Shown here one piece after another: positions 1 through 7,792 of a stretch of 64,000 nt of DNA (position 1 is the first letter of the stretch; every line of letters begins with the position of its first letter). The DNA lies in contig NZ_AP024545.1 of NCBI RefSeq assembly GCF_018406605.1, positions 496,001 to 560,000 on the forward strand. Reading direction: 5' to 3'. The DNA comes from Noviluteimonas caseinilytica. GTDB lineage: Bacteria; Pseudomonadota; Gammaproteobacteria; Xanthomonadales; Xanthomonadaceae. The translations under genes and the position numbers were made by a program. Below the pieces are notes generated by a model. The model was not told the DNA's origin, did no database searches, and saw only the letters and a list, made by a program, of their open reading frames with translations.

Positions 1-86
1 AGGCGATGACGCGCCTGGCAGCCACGCAGGCCCTTGACGAGGCGCACCTTGACGGTGCCGCCGGTGTTCGCCGGGGTCTTAGCCAT
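1..86 (-). CDS. rpmD: 50S ribosomal protein L30 (uL30), partial
   Basis: First 28 codons of L30, cut by the left edge of the window. The visible N-terminus (MAKTPANTGGTVKVRLVKG) followed by a Gly-Cys-Gln-Ala-Arg-His stretch is typical of proteobacterial L30, a small 23S rRNA-binding protein. The ATG overlaps the end of rpsE by 8 nt, so the two are translationally linked in the spc operon. The C-terminal half lies outside the window. Confidence 0.9.
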   Translation of the reverse strand, partial: MAKTPANTGGTVKVRLVKGLRGCQARHR

Positions 87-618
87 GGTTCAACTCCTCC
101 ACCTTCTTGCCGCGCTTCGCCGCGATCTTGGCGGGCGAGCTCGTTTCGCTCAGGCCGCGCAGCGTGGCGCGCACCAGGTTGATCGGGTTGCGCGAGCCGA
201 CGGCCTTCGCAAGCACGTTCTTGACGCCGGCCGCTTCGAGCACGGCGCGCATCGCGCCGCCGGCGATCACGCCGGTACCTTCGGAGGCGGGCTGCATGAA
301 GACGCGCGCGGCGCCGTGGCCCGACTTCACGGCGTGCCACAAGGTGCCGTTGTTGAGGTCGACCTGCATGAAGCTCTTGCGCGCGTATTCCATCGACTTC
401 TGGATCGCGACCGGCACTTCGCGCGCCTTGCCGTAACCGAAACCGACCTTGCCGTTGCCGTCGCCCACCACCGTCAAAGCGGTGAAGGTGAACTGGCGAC
501 CGCCCTTGACCGTCTTGCTGACGCGGTTGACCGCGATCAGCTTCTCGATCATGCCGTCATCGACTTCTTCGCGGTCGCGACGATCGCGGCCGCGCGATTC
601 CCGTTGCTGTTCTGCCAT
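79..618 (-). CDS. rpsE: 30S ribosomal protein S5 (uS5)
   Basis: S5 sits at the mRNA entry side of the 30S subunit and affects decoding accuracy and helicase activity. The protein is 179 residues. A charged Arg/Asp/Glu-rich leader (about 1-20) precedes the double-stranded-RNA-binding-like S5 domain (about 23-86, with VVGDGNGKVGFGYGKAREV) and the C-terminal domain (MRAVLEAAGVKNVLAK). It lies between rplR and rpmD, as in the classical spc operon. The gap to rplR is 161 nt and holds four hairpins, whereas most neighbours here are 2-29 nt apart, so its translation may be set by that RNA. Confidence 0.97.
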   Translation of the reverse strand: MAEQQRESRGRDRRDREEVDDGMIEKLIAVNRVSKTVKGGRQFTFTALTVVGDGNGKVGFGYGKAREVPVAIQKSMEYARKSFMQVDLNNGTLWHAVKSGHGAARVFMQPASEGTGVIAGGAMRAVLEAAGVKNVLAKAVGSRNPINLVRATLRGLSETSSPAKIAAKRGKKVEELNHG

Positions 619-779
619 GTTCGTATCTCGTAGTTTGGAAAGGATTTGCGGCTTGGCCGCTTATGGTTGTGGTGTGGAGCGGGTGCTGCGTGGCGAGGAG
701 AACTCCTCGCCGCGTCCTGCATCGACCCATGCAGGCGGGACGAACACGTGTGGGGCTTGCGCCCCGCACTTTCAATGCA
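619..779 (-). promoter_or_regulatory. structured rplR-rpsE intercistronic RNA (four hairpins)
   Basis: This 161-nt gap inside the spc operon has four compact inverted repeats in mRNA sense. They are GCGGC/GCCGC at 648-660 (3-nt loop), the 9-bp repeat GGCGAGGAGAACTCCTCGCC at 692-711, CCTGCAT/ATGCAGG at 716-735 (6-nt loop), and GGGGC/GCCCC with a GCAA tetraloop in the RNA at 752-765, extended by GTG/CAC to 748-769. None is followed by a T-run, so simple termination is unlikely. A translational operator, processing site or stability element is inferred. Confidence 0.6.
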
Positions 780-1133
780 TCAGAACTGCAGGCCGCCTTC
801 GCGGGCCGCATCGGCGAGCGCCTTGATGCGACCGTGGTAGCGGTAGCCCGAGCGGTCGAACGCGACCTTCTCGACGCCGGCAGCCTTCGCCTTCTCGGCG
901 ATCAGGCGACCGACCTTGGCGGCGGCGTCGCTGTTCTTGCCGTTCTTCAGGCCTTCCTTGACGTCGGACTGCACGGTCGAGGCCGAAGCCAGGACCTTGG
1001 AGCCGTCGGACGTGAAGACCTGCGCGTACAAGTGCTGGCCGGTGCGCAGCACCGACAGGCGCGGCACGCCGAGTTCGCGGATGTGGGCGCGCGTCGACTT
1101 GGCGCGGCGCAGGCGGGCGGGATTCTTGTTCAT
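780..1133 (-). CDS. rplR: 50S ribosomal protein L18 (uL18)
   Basis: L18 binds 5S rRNA and, with L5, helps dock it into the central protuberance of the 50S subunit. The 117-residue protein has the basic N-terminus (RLRRAKSTRAHIRELGVPRL) and the conserved C-terminus with VAFDRSGYRYHGRIKALAD and a terminal GLQF. It starts 29 nt after rplF. The following gap to rpsE is exceptionally long and structured. Confidence 0.97.
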   Translation of the reverse strand: MNKNPARLRRAKSTRAHIRELGVPRLSVLRTGQHLYAQVFTSDGSKVLASASTVQSDVKEGLKNGKNSDAAAKVGRLIAEKAKAAGVEKVAFDRSGYRYHGRIKALADAAREGGLQF

Positions 1134-1162
1134 GCTTTTGTTCTCCGAAAGCTGAAAGCCGA

Positions 1163-1690
1163 TTAGGCCTTCTTGGCTTCCTTGCGGATGATGTTCTCGC
1201 CGGCGTACTTCACGCCCTTGCCCTTGTACGGTTCCGGCGGGCGGAAACCGCGGATCTTGGCCGCGACTTCACCGACGCGCTGCTTGTCGGCACCCGACAC
1301 GACGATTTCCGTCTGCGTCGGCGTCGCGATCGTGATGCCTTCCGGGGCGGTGAACAGCACCGGATGCGAGAAGCCCAGCGAGAGGTTGAGGTCCTTGCCC
1401 TGCATCGCGGCACGGTAGCCGACGCCCACCAGCTCGAGCTTGCGCTCGAAGCCGGACGTGACGCCCTGGACCATGTTGGCGACGATGGCGCGGAGCGTAC
1501 CGGCCAGCGGGACGAGCGACGGATCGTTCGCCGAAACCTGCGCGGTATCGTTCTCGACCTTGATGTCGATGCCGGCCGGCTTGGCGATCGACAAGGTGCC
1601 CTTCGGGCCCTTGACGCTCACGCTTTCCGGCTGGACGTTCAGTTCGATGCCCTTCGCGAGGGCGATCGGCTTCTTGGCGACACGGGACAT
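1163..1690 (-). CDS. rplF: 50S ribosomal protein L6 (uL6)
   Basis: L6 lies at the base of the L7/L12 stalk near the sarcin-ricin loop, where elongation factors dock. The protein is 175 residues with two similar alpha/beta domains. The signature PEPYKGKGVKYAGE near the C-terminus is clear, and MSRVAKKPI at the start is typical. It is 13 nt downstream of rpsH in the spc operon. Confidence 0.97.
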   Translation of the reverse strand: MSRVAKKPIALAKGIELNVQPESVSVKGPKGTLSIAKPAGIDIKVENDTAQVSANDPSLVPLAGTLRAIVANMVQGVTSGFERKLELVGVGYRAAMQGKDLNLSLGFSHPVLFTAPEGITIATPTQTEIVVSGADKQRVGEVAAKIRGFRPPEPYKGKGVKYAGENIIRKEAKKA

Positions 1691-1703
1691 TATCTGTACT
1701 CCC

Positions 1704-2099
1704 TTAAGCCACGAAGCACAGGACTTCGCCGCCGACGCCCTGCTGGCGTGCCTGCGTGTCGGTCATGATGCCCTTCGAGGTGGAGATGATCGCGACACCC
1801 AGGCCACCGAGGACCTTGGGCAGCGCGTCCTTGCCGCGGTACTGGCGCAGGCTGGACTTCGAAACGCGCTGCAGGCGTTCGATGACCGGCTTGCCCTCGT
1901 AATACTTCAGCGCGATTTCCAGGACCGACTTGGCGCCGTCCTTGGTCACGCGCGACGACGCGATGTAGCCCTCGTCCGCGAGGACCTTGGCGATCGCGAC
2001 CTTGATGTTCGACGACGGCATCGAAACCGCCGGCTTGCCAACCGCGGCCGCATTGCGAATGCGGACCAGCATGTCGGCGATGGGATCAGTCATGCTCAT
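1704..2099 (-). CDS. rpsH: 30S ribosomal protein S8 (uS8)
   Basis: S8 is a primary 16S rRNA binder of the central domain; in E. coli it also represses the spc operon. The 131-residue protein has the MTDPIADMLVRIRNA start and the C-terminal Ser-Thr-Ser-Lys-Gly-Ile and GGEVLCFVA motifs. The first ATG (protein MSMTDP) is preferred because an AGG sits 9 nt upstream of it. The 75-nt gap before it, after rpsN, is the second longest within the S10-spc block, but no strong hairpin was found there. Confidence 0.96.
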   Translation of the reverse strand: MSMTDPIADMLVRIRNAAAVGKPAVSMPSSNIKVAIAKVLADEGYIASSRVTKDGAKSVLEIALKYYEGKPVIERLQRVSKSSLRQYRGKDALPKVLGGLGVAIISTSKGIMTDTQARQQGVGGEVLCFVA

Positions 2100-2174
2100 T
2101 GATTACTACCTTTGAGTGCACCGATATCCGCGAAATTGCGAATAGCTAGTAAGTGGAACGGTGTTGCGATTGCT

Positions 2175-2480
2175 TTACCAGGACGCCTTGCGGAGGCCCG
2201 GGACGTCGCCGCGCATCGTGGCTTCGCGCAGCTTGTTGCGCGCCAGGCCGAACTTTGCGTAGACGCCACGCGGACGGCCGGTGATCGCGCAACGGTTGCG
2301 CTGGCGGCTTTCCGAGGAGTCGCGCGGCAGCTTCTGCAGCTTGACCACGGCTTCCATCTTTTCTTCGTACGACGCGGACTGGCTGGAGATGATCTTCTTC
2401 AGCGCCTCACGCTTCGCACCATGCTGCTTCGCCAGCTTGGCGCGCTTGATGTCGCGGTTGACCATCGAGGTCTTGGCCAT
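2175..2480 (-). CDS. rpsN: 30S ribosomal protein S14 (uS14)
   Basis: S14 is a late-assembling protein of the 30S head. At 101 residues without CxxC pairs, it is the long, zinc-independent form usual in proteobacteria. The C-terminal RNRCAITGRPRGVYAKFGLARNK block is the family hallmark. It follows rplE by 12 nt. Confidence 0.97.
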   Translation of the reverse strand: MAKTSMVNRDIKRAKLAKQHGAKREALKKIISSQSASYEEKMEAVVKLQKLPRDSSESRQRNRCAITGRPRGVYAKFGLARNKLREATMRGDVPGLRKASW

Positions 2481-2492
2481 GTGGTGTCAGCC

Positions 2493-3032
2493 TCAGTTGC
2501 GGAACGGGAAGCGGAAGGCCTCGAGCAGGGCCTTGGCCTCTGCGTCGGTCTTCGCCGTGGTGGTGATCGCGATGTCCATGCCGCGCATGGCGTCGACCTG
2601 GTCGAAATCGATCTCCGGGAAGATGATCTGTTCCTTGACGCCCATGTTGTAGTTGCCGCGGCCGTCGAACGAACGACCCGACACGCCGCGGAAGTCGCGC
2701 ACGCGCGGCAGCGAAATGTTGATCAGGCGGTCCAGGAATTCGAACATGCGGGCACGGCGCAAGGTGACCTTGCAGCCGATCGGCCAGCCGTCGCGGATCT
2801 TGAACGACGCCACCGAGATGCGCGACTTGGTGACCAACGGCTTCTGGCCGGAGATCTTGGCCATGTCGGCCACCGCGTTCTCGAGGATCTTCTTGTTCGC
2901 CGCGGCCTCGCCCACGCCCATGTTGAGCGTGACCTTGACCAGCTTCGGCACCTGCATCGGATTGGTGTAGCCGAACTGTTGCATCAGCTTCGGCACCACT
3001 TCTTCCTTGTAAATCTTTTCAAGACGCGTCAT
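2493..3032 (-). CDS. rplE: 50S ribosomal protein L5 (uL5)
   Basis: L5 binds 5S rRNA and contacts the P-site tRNA across bridge B1b. The 179-residue reading is taken from the ATG giving MTRLEKIYKEEVVPK; the open frame extends 25 codons further upstream but that part overlaps the spacer and the end of rplX and has no family similarity. Conserved pieces include VTLNMGVGEA, PLVTKSRISVASFKIRDGWP and IDFDQVDAMRGMDIAITT. It lies 22 nt after rplX. Confidence 0.97.
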   Translation of the reverse strand: MTRLEKIYKEEVVPKLMQQFGYTNPMQVPKLVKVTLNMGVGEAAANKKILENAVADMAKISGQKPLVTKSRISVASFKIRDGWPIGCKVTLRRARMFEFLDRLINISLPRVRDFRGVSGRSFDGRGNYNMGVKEQIIFPEIDFDQVDAMRGMDIAITTTAKTDAEAKALLEAFRFPFRN

Positions 3033-3054
3033 GACTTTTCCTCGGACGACTGCA

Positions 3055-3369
3055 TCAGCCGTCGATTGCTTCACCACTGGAGCGGAACACACGCAATTTG
3101 CGTCCATCCTCCAGGACCTTGAAACCGACGCGCTCGCCCTTGCCCGTCGCCGGGTTGAAGAGCATCACGTTCGAAATGTGGATCGGCGCTTCGCGCTCGA
3201 TCACGCCGCCGGGCTGGCCGGCCTGCGGGTTCGGCTTGGTGTGGCGCTTGACGACGTTGACGTTGGCCACGACGAGCTTGTCGCCCGCCATGCGCACGAC
3301 GTCGCCACGCTTGCCCTTGTCCTTGCCGGAGATGACGACCACCTGGTCGCCCTTGCGGATACGGTTCAT
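3055..3369 (-). CDS. rplX: 50S ribosomal protein L24 (uL24)
   Basis: L24 is one of the assembly-initiator proteins of the 50S subunit and lies near the tunnel exit. The 104-residue protein begins MNRIRKGDQVVVISGKDKGK, the KOW motif that binds rRNA, and contains the PGGVIEREAPIHISNVMLFNP block. It sits 16 nt after rplN. Confidence 0.97.
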   Translation of the reverse strand: MNRIRKGDQVVVISGKDKGKRGDVVRMAGDKLVVANVNVVKRHTKPNPQAGQPGGVIEREAPIHISNVMLFNPATGKGERVGFKVLEDGRKLRVFRSSGEAIDG

Positions 3370-3385
3370 GTCAGTTCCTTCCGCC

Positions 3386-3754
3386 TCAGAGCACTTCGGG
3401 CGCGAGCGAGACGATCTTCATGAACTTCTCGGAACGCAGCTCGCGGGTCACAGGCCCGAAGATGCGCGTGCCGATCGGCTCATGCTTGTTGTTGAGCAAC
3501 ACCGCGGCGTTGCCGTCGAAGCGGATCAGCGAACCGTCGGCGCGGCGCACACCCTTGCGGGTACGGACCACGACGGCGTCGTAGACGTCGCCCTTCTTGA
3601 CCTTGCCGCGCGGGATCGCGTCCTTGACGGTCACCTTGATGATGTCGCCGATGTGGGCATAGCGGCGCTTCGAACCACCGAGCACCTTGATGCACATCAG
3701 TTCCTTGGCGCCCGAATTGTCGGCGGCGTCGAGATAGCTCTGCATCTGGATCAT
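3386..3754 (-). CDS. rplN: 50S ribosomal protein L14 (uL14)
   Basis: L14 forms part of the intersubunit bridge region and interacts with L19. The 122-residue protein begins MIQMQSYLDAADNSGAKEL and contains GDIIKVTVKDAIPRGKVKKG and the C-terminal MKIVSLAPEVL, all diagnostic. It is the first gene of the spc set and follows rpsQ by 12 nt with no evident internal promoter. Confidence 0.98.
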   Translation of the reverse strand: MIQMQSYLDAADNSGAKELMCIKVLGGSKRRYAHIGDIIKVTVKDAIPRGKVKKGDVYDAVVVRTRKGVRRADGSLIRFDGNAAVLLNNKHEPIGTRIFGPVTRELRSEKFMKIVSLAPEVL

Positions 3755-3766
3755 GGCTGTCTCTCC

Positions 3767-4030
3767 TTACTCGGCCGCACGGGCGAGGATTTCAACCACC
3801 CGCCAGTTCTTGGTCTTGGACATCGGCGCGCATTCGGCGATGCGCACGACATCGCCTTCCTTGCAGGCGTTGTCGGCGTCATGCGCGTGCAGCTTGGTCG
3901 AGCGGCGCATGTACTTGCCGTACAGCGCGTGCTTGACCTGGCGCTCGACGAGCACGGTGATGGTCTTGTCCATCTTGTTGCTGACAACGCGGCCTTCGAC
4001 CGTGTGCAGCTTCTTGGTTGTTTCGTTCAT
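3767..4030 (-). CDS. rpsQ: 30S ribosomal protein S17 (uS17)
   Basis: S17 is a primary 16S rRNA binder with an OB-fold. The 87-residue product contains LHTVEGRVVSNKMDKTITVL and the later GDVVRIAECAPMSKTKNWRV block. It is the last gene of the S10 set, 12 nt after rpmC. Confidence 0.97.
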   Translation of the reverse strand: MNETTKKLHTVEGRVVSNKMDKTITVLVERQVKHALYGKYMRRSTKLHAHDADNACKEGDVVRIAECAPMSKTKNWRVVEILARAAE

Positions 4031-4042
4031 CGTCGCCGTCCC

Positions 4043-4237
4043 TTACTTCTTGTTGCCCGCGGCACCCAGCAGCATGTTCACGCGCGCGATTTCGCGGCGG
4101 ACACGGCGGGCATCGTGGGTCTTGGCCAGCTGGCCGGTGGCTTTCTGCATGCGGAGCGCGAACTGCTCCTTCTGCAGGTCCACCAGGTGGGCCTTCAGTT
4201 CGTCGGCGGACTTCTGACGCATTTGCTTGAGTTCCAT
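4043..4237 (-). CDS. rpmC: 50S ribosomal protein L29 (uL29)
   Basis: L29 sits beside L23 at the polypeptide tunnel exit, where nascent-chain factors dock. The 64-residue, two-helix protein begins MELKQMRQKSADELKAHLVD and ends with the typical RRVRREIARVNMLL stretch. Its start codon overlaps the rplP stop by one base, so translation is probably coupled. Confidence 0.96.
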   Translation of the reverse strand: MELKQMRQKSADELKAHLVDLQKEQFALRMQKATGQLAKTHDARRVRREIARVNMLLGAAGNKK

Positions 4238-4650
4238 CAGCGCACCGTCCGGGTCACAAAGGTGGTGGTGACCGAGAGCTTGGCCGCGGCCAGGCGGAAC
4301 GCCTCGCGTGCGACGTCTTCGCTGACGCCCTCGATCTCATAGATCATGCGGCCCGGCTGGATCTGCGCGACCCAGTACTCGACGTTGCCCTTGCCCGAGC
4401 CCATTCGCACTTCGATGGGCTTCTTGGTGATCGGCTTGTCGGGGAACACGCGGATCCACATCTTGCCGCCGCGCTTGACGTAGCGGCTGATCGAGCGGCG
4501 GGCCGCTTCGATCTGGCGCGCGGTCAGCTGGCCGAACGCTGTGGACTTCAGGCCGTACTCGCCGAACGAGACGGCGTTGCCGCTCCAGCTCAGGCCGTCG
4601 TTACGGCCCTTGTGCATCTTGCGGTATTTGGTTCGCTTGGGTTGCAGCAT
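4237..4650 (-). CDS. rplP: 50S ribosomal protein L16 (uL16)
   Basis: L16 organises the A-site region of the 50S subunit. The 137-residue protein starts MLQPKRTKYRKMHKGRNDGL and carries the FPDKPITKKPIEVRMGSGKG and NVEYWVAQIQPGRMIYEI blocks. It lies 2 nt after rpsC and overlaps rpmC by one base. Confidence 0.98.
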   Translation of the reverse strand: MLQPKRTKYRKMHKGRNDGLSWSGNAVSFGEYGLKSTAFGQLTARQIEAARRSISRYVKRGGKMWIRVFPDKPITKKPIEVRMGSGKGNVEYWVAQIQPGRMIYEIEGVSEDVAREAFRLAAAKLSVTTTFVTRTVR

Positions 4651-4652
4651 GA

Positions 4653-5396
4653 TTATTCCCTCGCCTCGCGATCACGACGCGGACCACGCGGACGGTCGGC
4701 GCGATCGCCGCGGTCACCGCGGTCGCTGCGCGGAGAGTCGTCCTGCTTTTCCTGGCCGATCTGGCTGAAGTCGAAGACTTCGCCCTTGTAGACCCACACC
4801 TTGATGCCGATGATCCCGTACGTCGTCTTCGCTTCGGCAAAGCCGTAGTCGATGTCGGCGCGCAGGGTGTGCAGCGGCACGCGGCCTTCGCGGTACCACT
4901 CCGAACGGGCGATTTCCGCGCCGTTGAGGCGGCCAGCGACGTTGACCTTGATGCCCAGGGCACCGAGGCGCATCGCGTTGCCGACGGCGCGCTTCATCGC
5001 GCGACGGAACATGATGCGGCGCTCGAGCTGCTGCGCGATCGATTCGGCGACCAGCTGCGCATCGAGTTCCGGCTTGCGGACTTCGGTGACGTTGATGTGC
5101 GCCGGGACGCCCATCAGGTCACTGACTTCCTTGCGCAGCTTCTCGATGTCCTCGCCACGCTTGCCGATCACCACGCCCGGGCGGGCGGTGTGGATCGTGA
5201 CGCGCGCGTTGTTGGCCGGACGCTCGATGAGGATCTTCGAGATGCCGGCCTGCGCGAGCTTCTTGCGCAGCATGTCGCGGACCTTGAGGTCGGCGATCAG
5301 GTAATCCGCGTAATGCTTCTTGCCGGCGAACCACTTGGAATTCCAGTCCTTGGCGATGCCCAGGCGGATGCCGGTCGGATGAACTTTATGACCCAT
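4653..5396 (-). CDS. rpsC: 30S ribosomal protein S3 (uS3)
   Basis: S3 lines the mRNA entry pore and, with S4 and S5, unwinds mRNA. The 247-residue protein has the MGHKVHPTGIRLGIAKDWNS start, a KH domain (about 40-105, with RPGVVIGKRGEDIEKL) and the C-terminal S3 domain. The last 25 or so residues form an added Arg/Asp tail with repeated Arg-Gly-Asp steps, making it longer than the 233-residue E. coli protein. It lies 15 nt after rplV. Confidence 0.97.
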   Translation of the reverse strand: MGHKVHPTGIRLGIAKDWNSKWFAGKKHYADYLIADLKVRDMLRKKLAQAGISKILIERPANNARVTIHTARPGVVIGKRGEDIEKLRKEVSDLMGVPAHINVTEVRKPELDAQLVAESIAQQLERRIMFRRAMKRAVGNAMRLGALGIKVNVAGRLNGAEIARSEWYREGRVPLHTLRADIDYGFAEAKTTYGIIGIKVWVYKGEVFDFSQIGQEKQDDSPRSDRGDRGDRADRPRGPRRDREARE

Positions 5397-5411
5397 GTCT
5401 GATCTCCGCCG

Positions 5412-5747
5412 TTACTTGCCGGCACCGACAACCACGGTGATGTGGCTGGTGCGCTTGAGGATCCGGGTGCCGCGGCCCTTCGCGCGCGCCATGAAGCGCT
5501 TCAGCGTCGGACCTTCGTCGACCATGATGGACTTGACGCGCAACTCGTCGACGTCGGCGCCCTGGTTGTTTTCCGCGTTGGCGATCGCCGACTCGACGAC
5601 CTTGCGGATCATGCCCGCGGCCTTCTTGTCGGAGAACTTCAGCAGGTTGACCGCGCGCTCGGCCGAGAGGCCGCGCACCTGGTCAGCCACGAGCCGGGCC
5701 TTCTGGGCGGAGATGCGCGCGCTGCGCAGGATGGCTTTCGCTTCCAT
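5412..5747 (-). CDS. rplV: 50S ribosomal protein L22 (uL22)
   Basis: L22 extends a loop into the nascent-peptide tunnel; changes there give macrolide resistance in other bacteria. I read 111 residues starting MEAKAILRSARISAQKARLV. The frame is open far upstream, and another ATG (MTM) lies 6 nt earlier, but the AAGGGAG ribosome-binding site is 6 nt before the chosen ATG and too close to the other. The loop region contains KRFMARAKGRGTRILKRTSH. Spacing to rpsS is 11 nt. Confidence 0.97.
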   Translation of the reverse strand: MEAKAILRSARISAQKARLVADQVRGLSAERAVNLLKFSDKKAAGMIRKVVESAIANAENNQGADVDELRVKSIMVDEGPTLKRFMARAKGRGTRILKRTSHITVVVGAGK

Positions 5748-5758
5748 GGTCATCTCCC

Positions 5759-6028
5759 TTACTTGCCCGACTTCTTGTCGCCACCGTGACCCTTGAAGGT
5801 CCGGGTGAGCGCGAATTCGCCGAGCTTGTGGCCGACCATGTTCTCGTTGACGAGCACGGGAATATGGTTCTTGCCGTTGTGGACGGCGATGGTGAAGCCG
5901 ACCATTTCCGGCATGACCATCGAGCGACGCGACCAGGTCTTGATCGGCTTCTTGTTGTTGGCCGCAGCCTCCACCTTCTTGATCAGGTGGTGGTCGACGA
6001 ACGGACCTTTCTTCAGTGAACGTGCCAT
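5759..6028 (-). CDS. rpsS: 30S ribosomal protein S19 (uS19)
   Basis: S19 is a 30S head protein contacting bridge B1a and the A-site tRNA region. The 89-residue product begins MARSLKKGPFVDHHLIKKVE and has the MVGFTIAVHNGKNHIPVLV and MVGHKLGEFALTRTFKGH blocks typical of the family. It starts 6 nt after rplB. Confidence 0.98.
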   Translation of the reverse strand: MARSLKKGPFVDHHLIKKVEAAANNKKPIKTWSRRSMVMPEMVGFTIAVHNGKNHIPVLVNENMVGHKLGEFALTRTFKGHGGDKKSGK

Positions 6029-6034
6029 GGCCGA

Positions 6035-6862
6035 TTAACCCCTGCGATCGCGCACGATGAATTGCGTGGTGCGCTTGTTCTTGCGCGTCTTGTAACCCTT
6101 GGTCGGCACGCCCCACGGCGTGACCGGATGCGGGTTGCCCTGGCCTGCCTTCGCCTCGCCACCACCGTGCGGGTGGTCGACCGGGTTCATGGCGGCGCCG
6201 CGGACGGTCGGCTTGACGCCGCGCCAGCGCTTCGCACCTGCCTTGCCCAGCTTTTCGAGGTTGTGCTCGACGTTGCCGACTTCGCCGACCGTCGCGCGGC
6301 ACTCGGCCGGCACCTTGCGCATTTCGCCGGAGCGAAGGCGCAGGGTGGCGTAACCGGATTCGCGGGCGATCAGCTGCACGCCGGCACCGGCGGCACGCGC
6401 CAGCTGCGCACCCTTGCCCGGCTTCATCTCGATGCAATGCACCGTGGAGCCGACGGGGATGTTGCGCAGGGGCAGCGTGTTGCCGACCTTGATCGGGGCG
6501 TCACGGCCCGCGATCACCTGGTCGCCGCTCTTCAGGCCCTTGGGGGCGATGATGTAGCGGCGCTCGCCATCGACGTAGCACAGCAGCGCGATGTGCGCGG
6601 TGCGGTTGGGATCGTATTCGATCCGCTCCACGCGCGCCGGAATGCCTTCCTTGTCGCGCTTGAAGTCGATGATGCGGTAGTTCTGCTTGTGACCACCGCC
6701 GATGTGGCGGGTGGTGATGCGACCGTGGTGGTTACGACCACCGGTCTTCGCCTTCTTCTCGACGAGGGCCGCGAACGGCGCACCCTTGTGGAGATCCGGC
6801 GTCACGACGCGGACCGCGGAACGGCGGCCGGGCGAGGTGGGCTTGAAAGTCATCAGTGCCAT
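6035..6862 (-). CDS. rplB: 50S ribosomal protein L2 (uL2)
   Basis: L2 is a primary 23S rRNA binder needed for subunit association and peptidyl-transferase activity. The 275-residue protein has KPTSPGRRSAVRVV at the N-terminus, the GRNHHGRITTRHIGGGHKQ block (about 42-60) and the conserved VDHPHGGGE (about 228-236) containing the functionally important histidine. It lies 11 nt after rplW. Confidence 0.98.
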   Translation of the reverse strand: MALMTFKPTSPGRRSAVRVVTPDLHKGAPFAALVEKKAKTGGRNHHGRITTRHIGGGHKQNYRIIDFKRDKEGIPARVERIEYDPNRTAHIALLCYVDGERRYIIAPKGLKSGDQVIAGRDAPIKVGNTLPLRNIPVGSTVHCIEMKPGKGAQLARAAGAGVQLIARESGYATLRLRSGEMRKVPAECRATVGEVGNVEHNLEKLGKAGAKRWRGVKPTVRGAAMNPVDHPHGGGEAKAGQGNPHPVTPWGVPTKGYKTRKNKRTTQFIVRDRRG

Positions 6863-6873
6863 TGGGTCTGTCC

Positions 6874-7188
6874 TCAGGCCTTGGCCATCATCACGTCGAT
6901 CGACTGGCCATCGGCCAGCTTCACGTACGCCTTGCGCCAGTCGCCGCGCTTGCCCTGGCGGAACTTGAAGGCCTTGTTCTTGCCCTTCACGTTCACCACG
7001 TTCACCGCTTCGACCGTCACCGAAAAGATCTGCTCGATCGCCGCCTTGACGTCCGCCTTGGTGGCGGTCTTGGCGATCTCGAAGACGTACTGGTTCGACA
7101 CTTCCTGCAGGCGGGCGGTCTTTTCGGACACCCGCGGCGCACGGATCACGTCATACAAATTGCTGAAGGTCGGCTTGATGTTGTTCAT
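6874..7188 (-). CDS. rplW: 50S ribosomal protein L23 (uL23)
   Basis: L23 is the main docking site for trigger factor and SRP at the tunnel exit. The 104-residue form begins MNNIKPTFSNLYDVIRAPRV. The frame can be extended to a GTG three codons earlier, but the ATG used here overlaps the rplD stop as ATGA and has GGAG 8 nt upstream. The VEAVNVVNVKGKNKAFKFRQ stretch is typical. Confidence 0.96.
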   Translation of the reverse strand: MNNIKPTFSNLYDVIRAPRVSEKTARLQEVSNQYVFEIAKTATKADVKAAIEQIFSVTVEAVNVVNVKGKNKAFKFRQGKRGDWRKAYVKLADGQSIDVMMAKA

Positions 7189-7790
7189 GCCAGCCACTCC
7201 TCGATCTTCTTGACCGCATCGGCGGTGACGATGACCGTGTCGGCGCCCACGAGGGCCACCGGGTCGAGGCCCTGCACGTCGCGCACTTCGACGTACGGCA
7301 GGTTGCGCGCGGACAAGTACAGCGACTCGTTCGCTTCCTCGGTCACGATCAGCGGACGGCGGCCCACTTCCAGGCCGGCGAGCTTCGCGATGAGGCCCTT
7401 CGTCTTCGGACCGTCGACATCGAACGACTCGACGACCTTGATGCGGCCCTGGCGGTTGAGCTCGGACAGGATCGCCGAGATCGCCGCGCGGTACATCTTG
7501 CGGTTGACCTTCTGCGCGAAGCTGCGCGGCTTGGCCGCGAACGTCACGCCGCCGCCGACGAAGATCGGAGCCGTCAGCGCGCCATGACGCGCACCGCCGC
7601 CCTTCTGCTTCTTCGACTTCTTGGTCGTGCCGTTGACTTCCGAACGCGTCTTCTGCGCCTTGGTGCCGGCGCGACCTGCGTTGCGGTAGGCAACGACGAC
7701 CTGGTGGACGAGGTCTTCGCTGAATTCACGACCGAACACGGCGTCCGAAACGGACAGCTTGTTCGCACTATTGGTGATGGACAGTTCCAT
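7185..7790 (-). CDS. rplD: 50S ribosomal protein L4 (uL4)
   Basis: L4 lines the nascent-peptide tunnel; in E. coli it also represses its own S10 operon by attenuation and translation control in the leader. The 201-residue protein contains the basic loop (about 45-75, with GTKAQKTRSEVNGTTKKSKK) that enters the tunnel. It lies 2 nt after rplC and overlaps rplW by 4 nt. Whether it regulates this operon is unknown, but the leader does contain an attenuator-like hairpin. Confidence 0.97.
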   Translation of the reverse strand: MELSITNSANKLSVSDAVFGREFSEDLVHQVVVAYRNAGRAGTKAQKTRSEVNGTTKKSKKQKGGGARHGALTAPIFVGGGVTFAAKPRSFAQKVNRKMYRAAISAILSELNRQGRIKVVESFDVDGPKTKGLIAKLAGLEVGRRPLIVTEEANESLYLSARNLPYVEVRDVQGLDPVALVGADTVIVTADAVKKIEEWLA

Positions 7791-7792
7791 CG

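Noticed and set aside
557..811. 84-codon frame across the rplR-rpsE gap
   Set aside because: No ribosome-binding site, overlaps both neighbours, and composition is explained by the hairpins.
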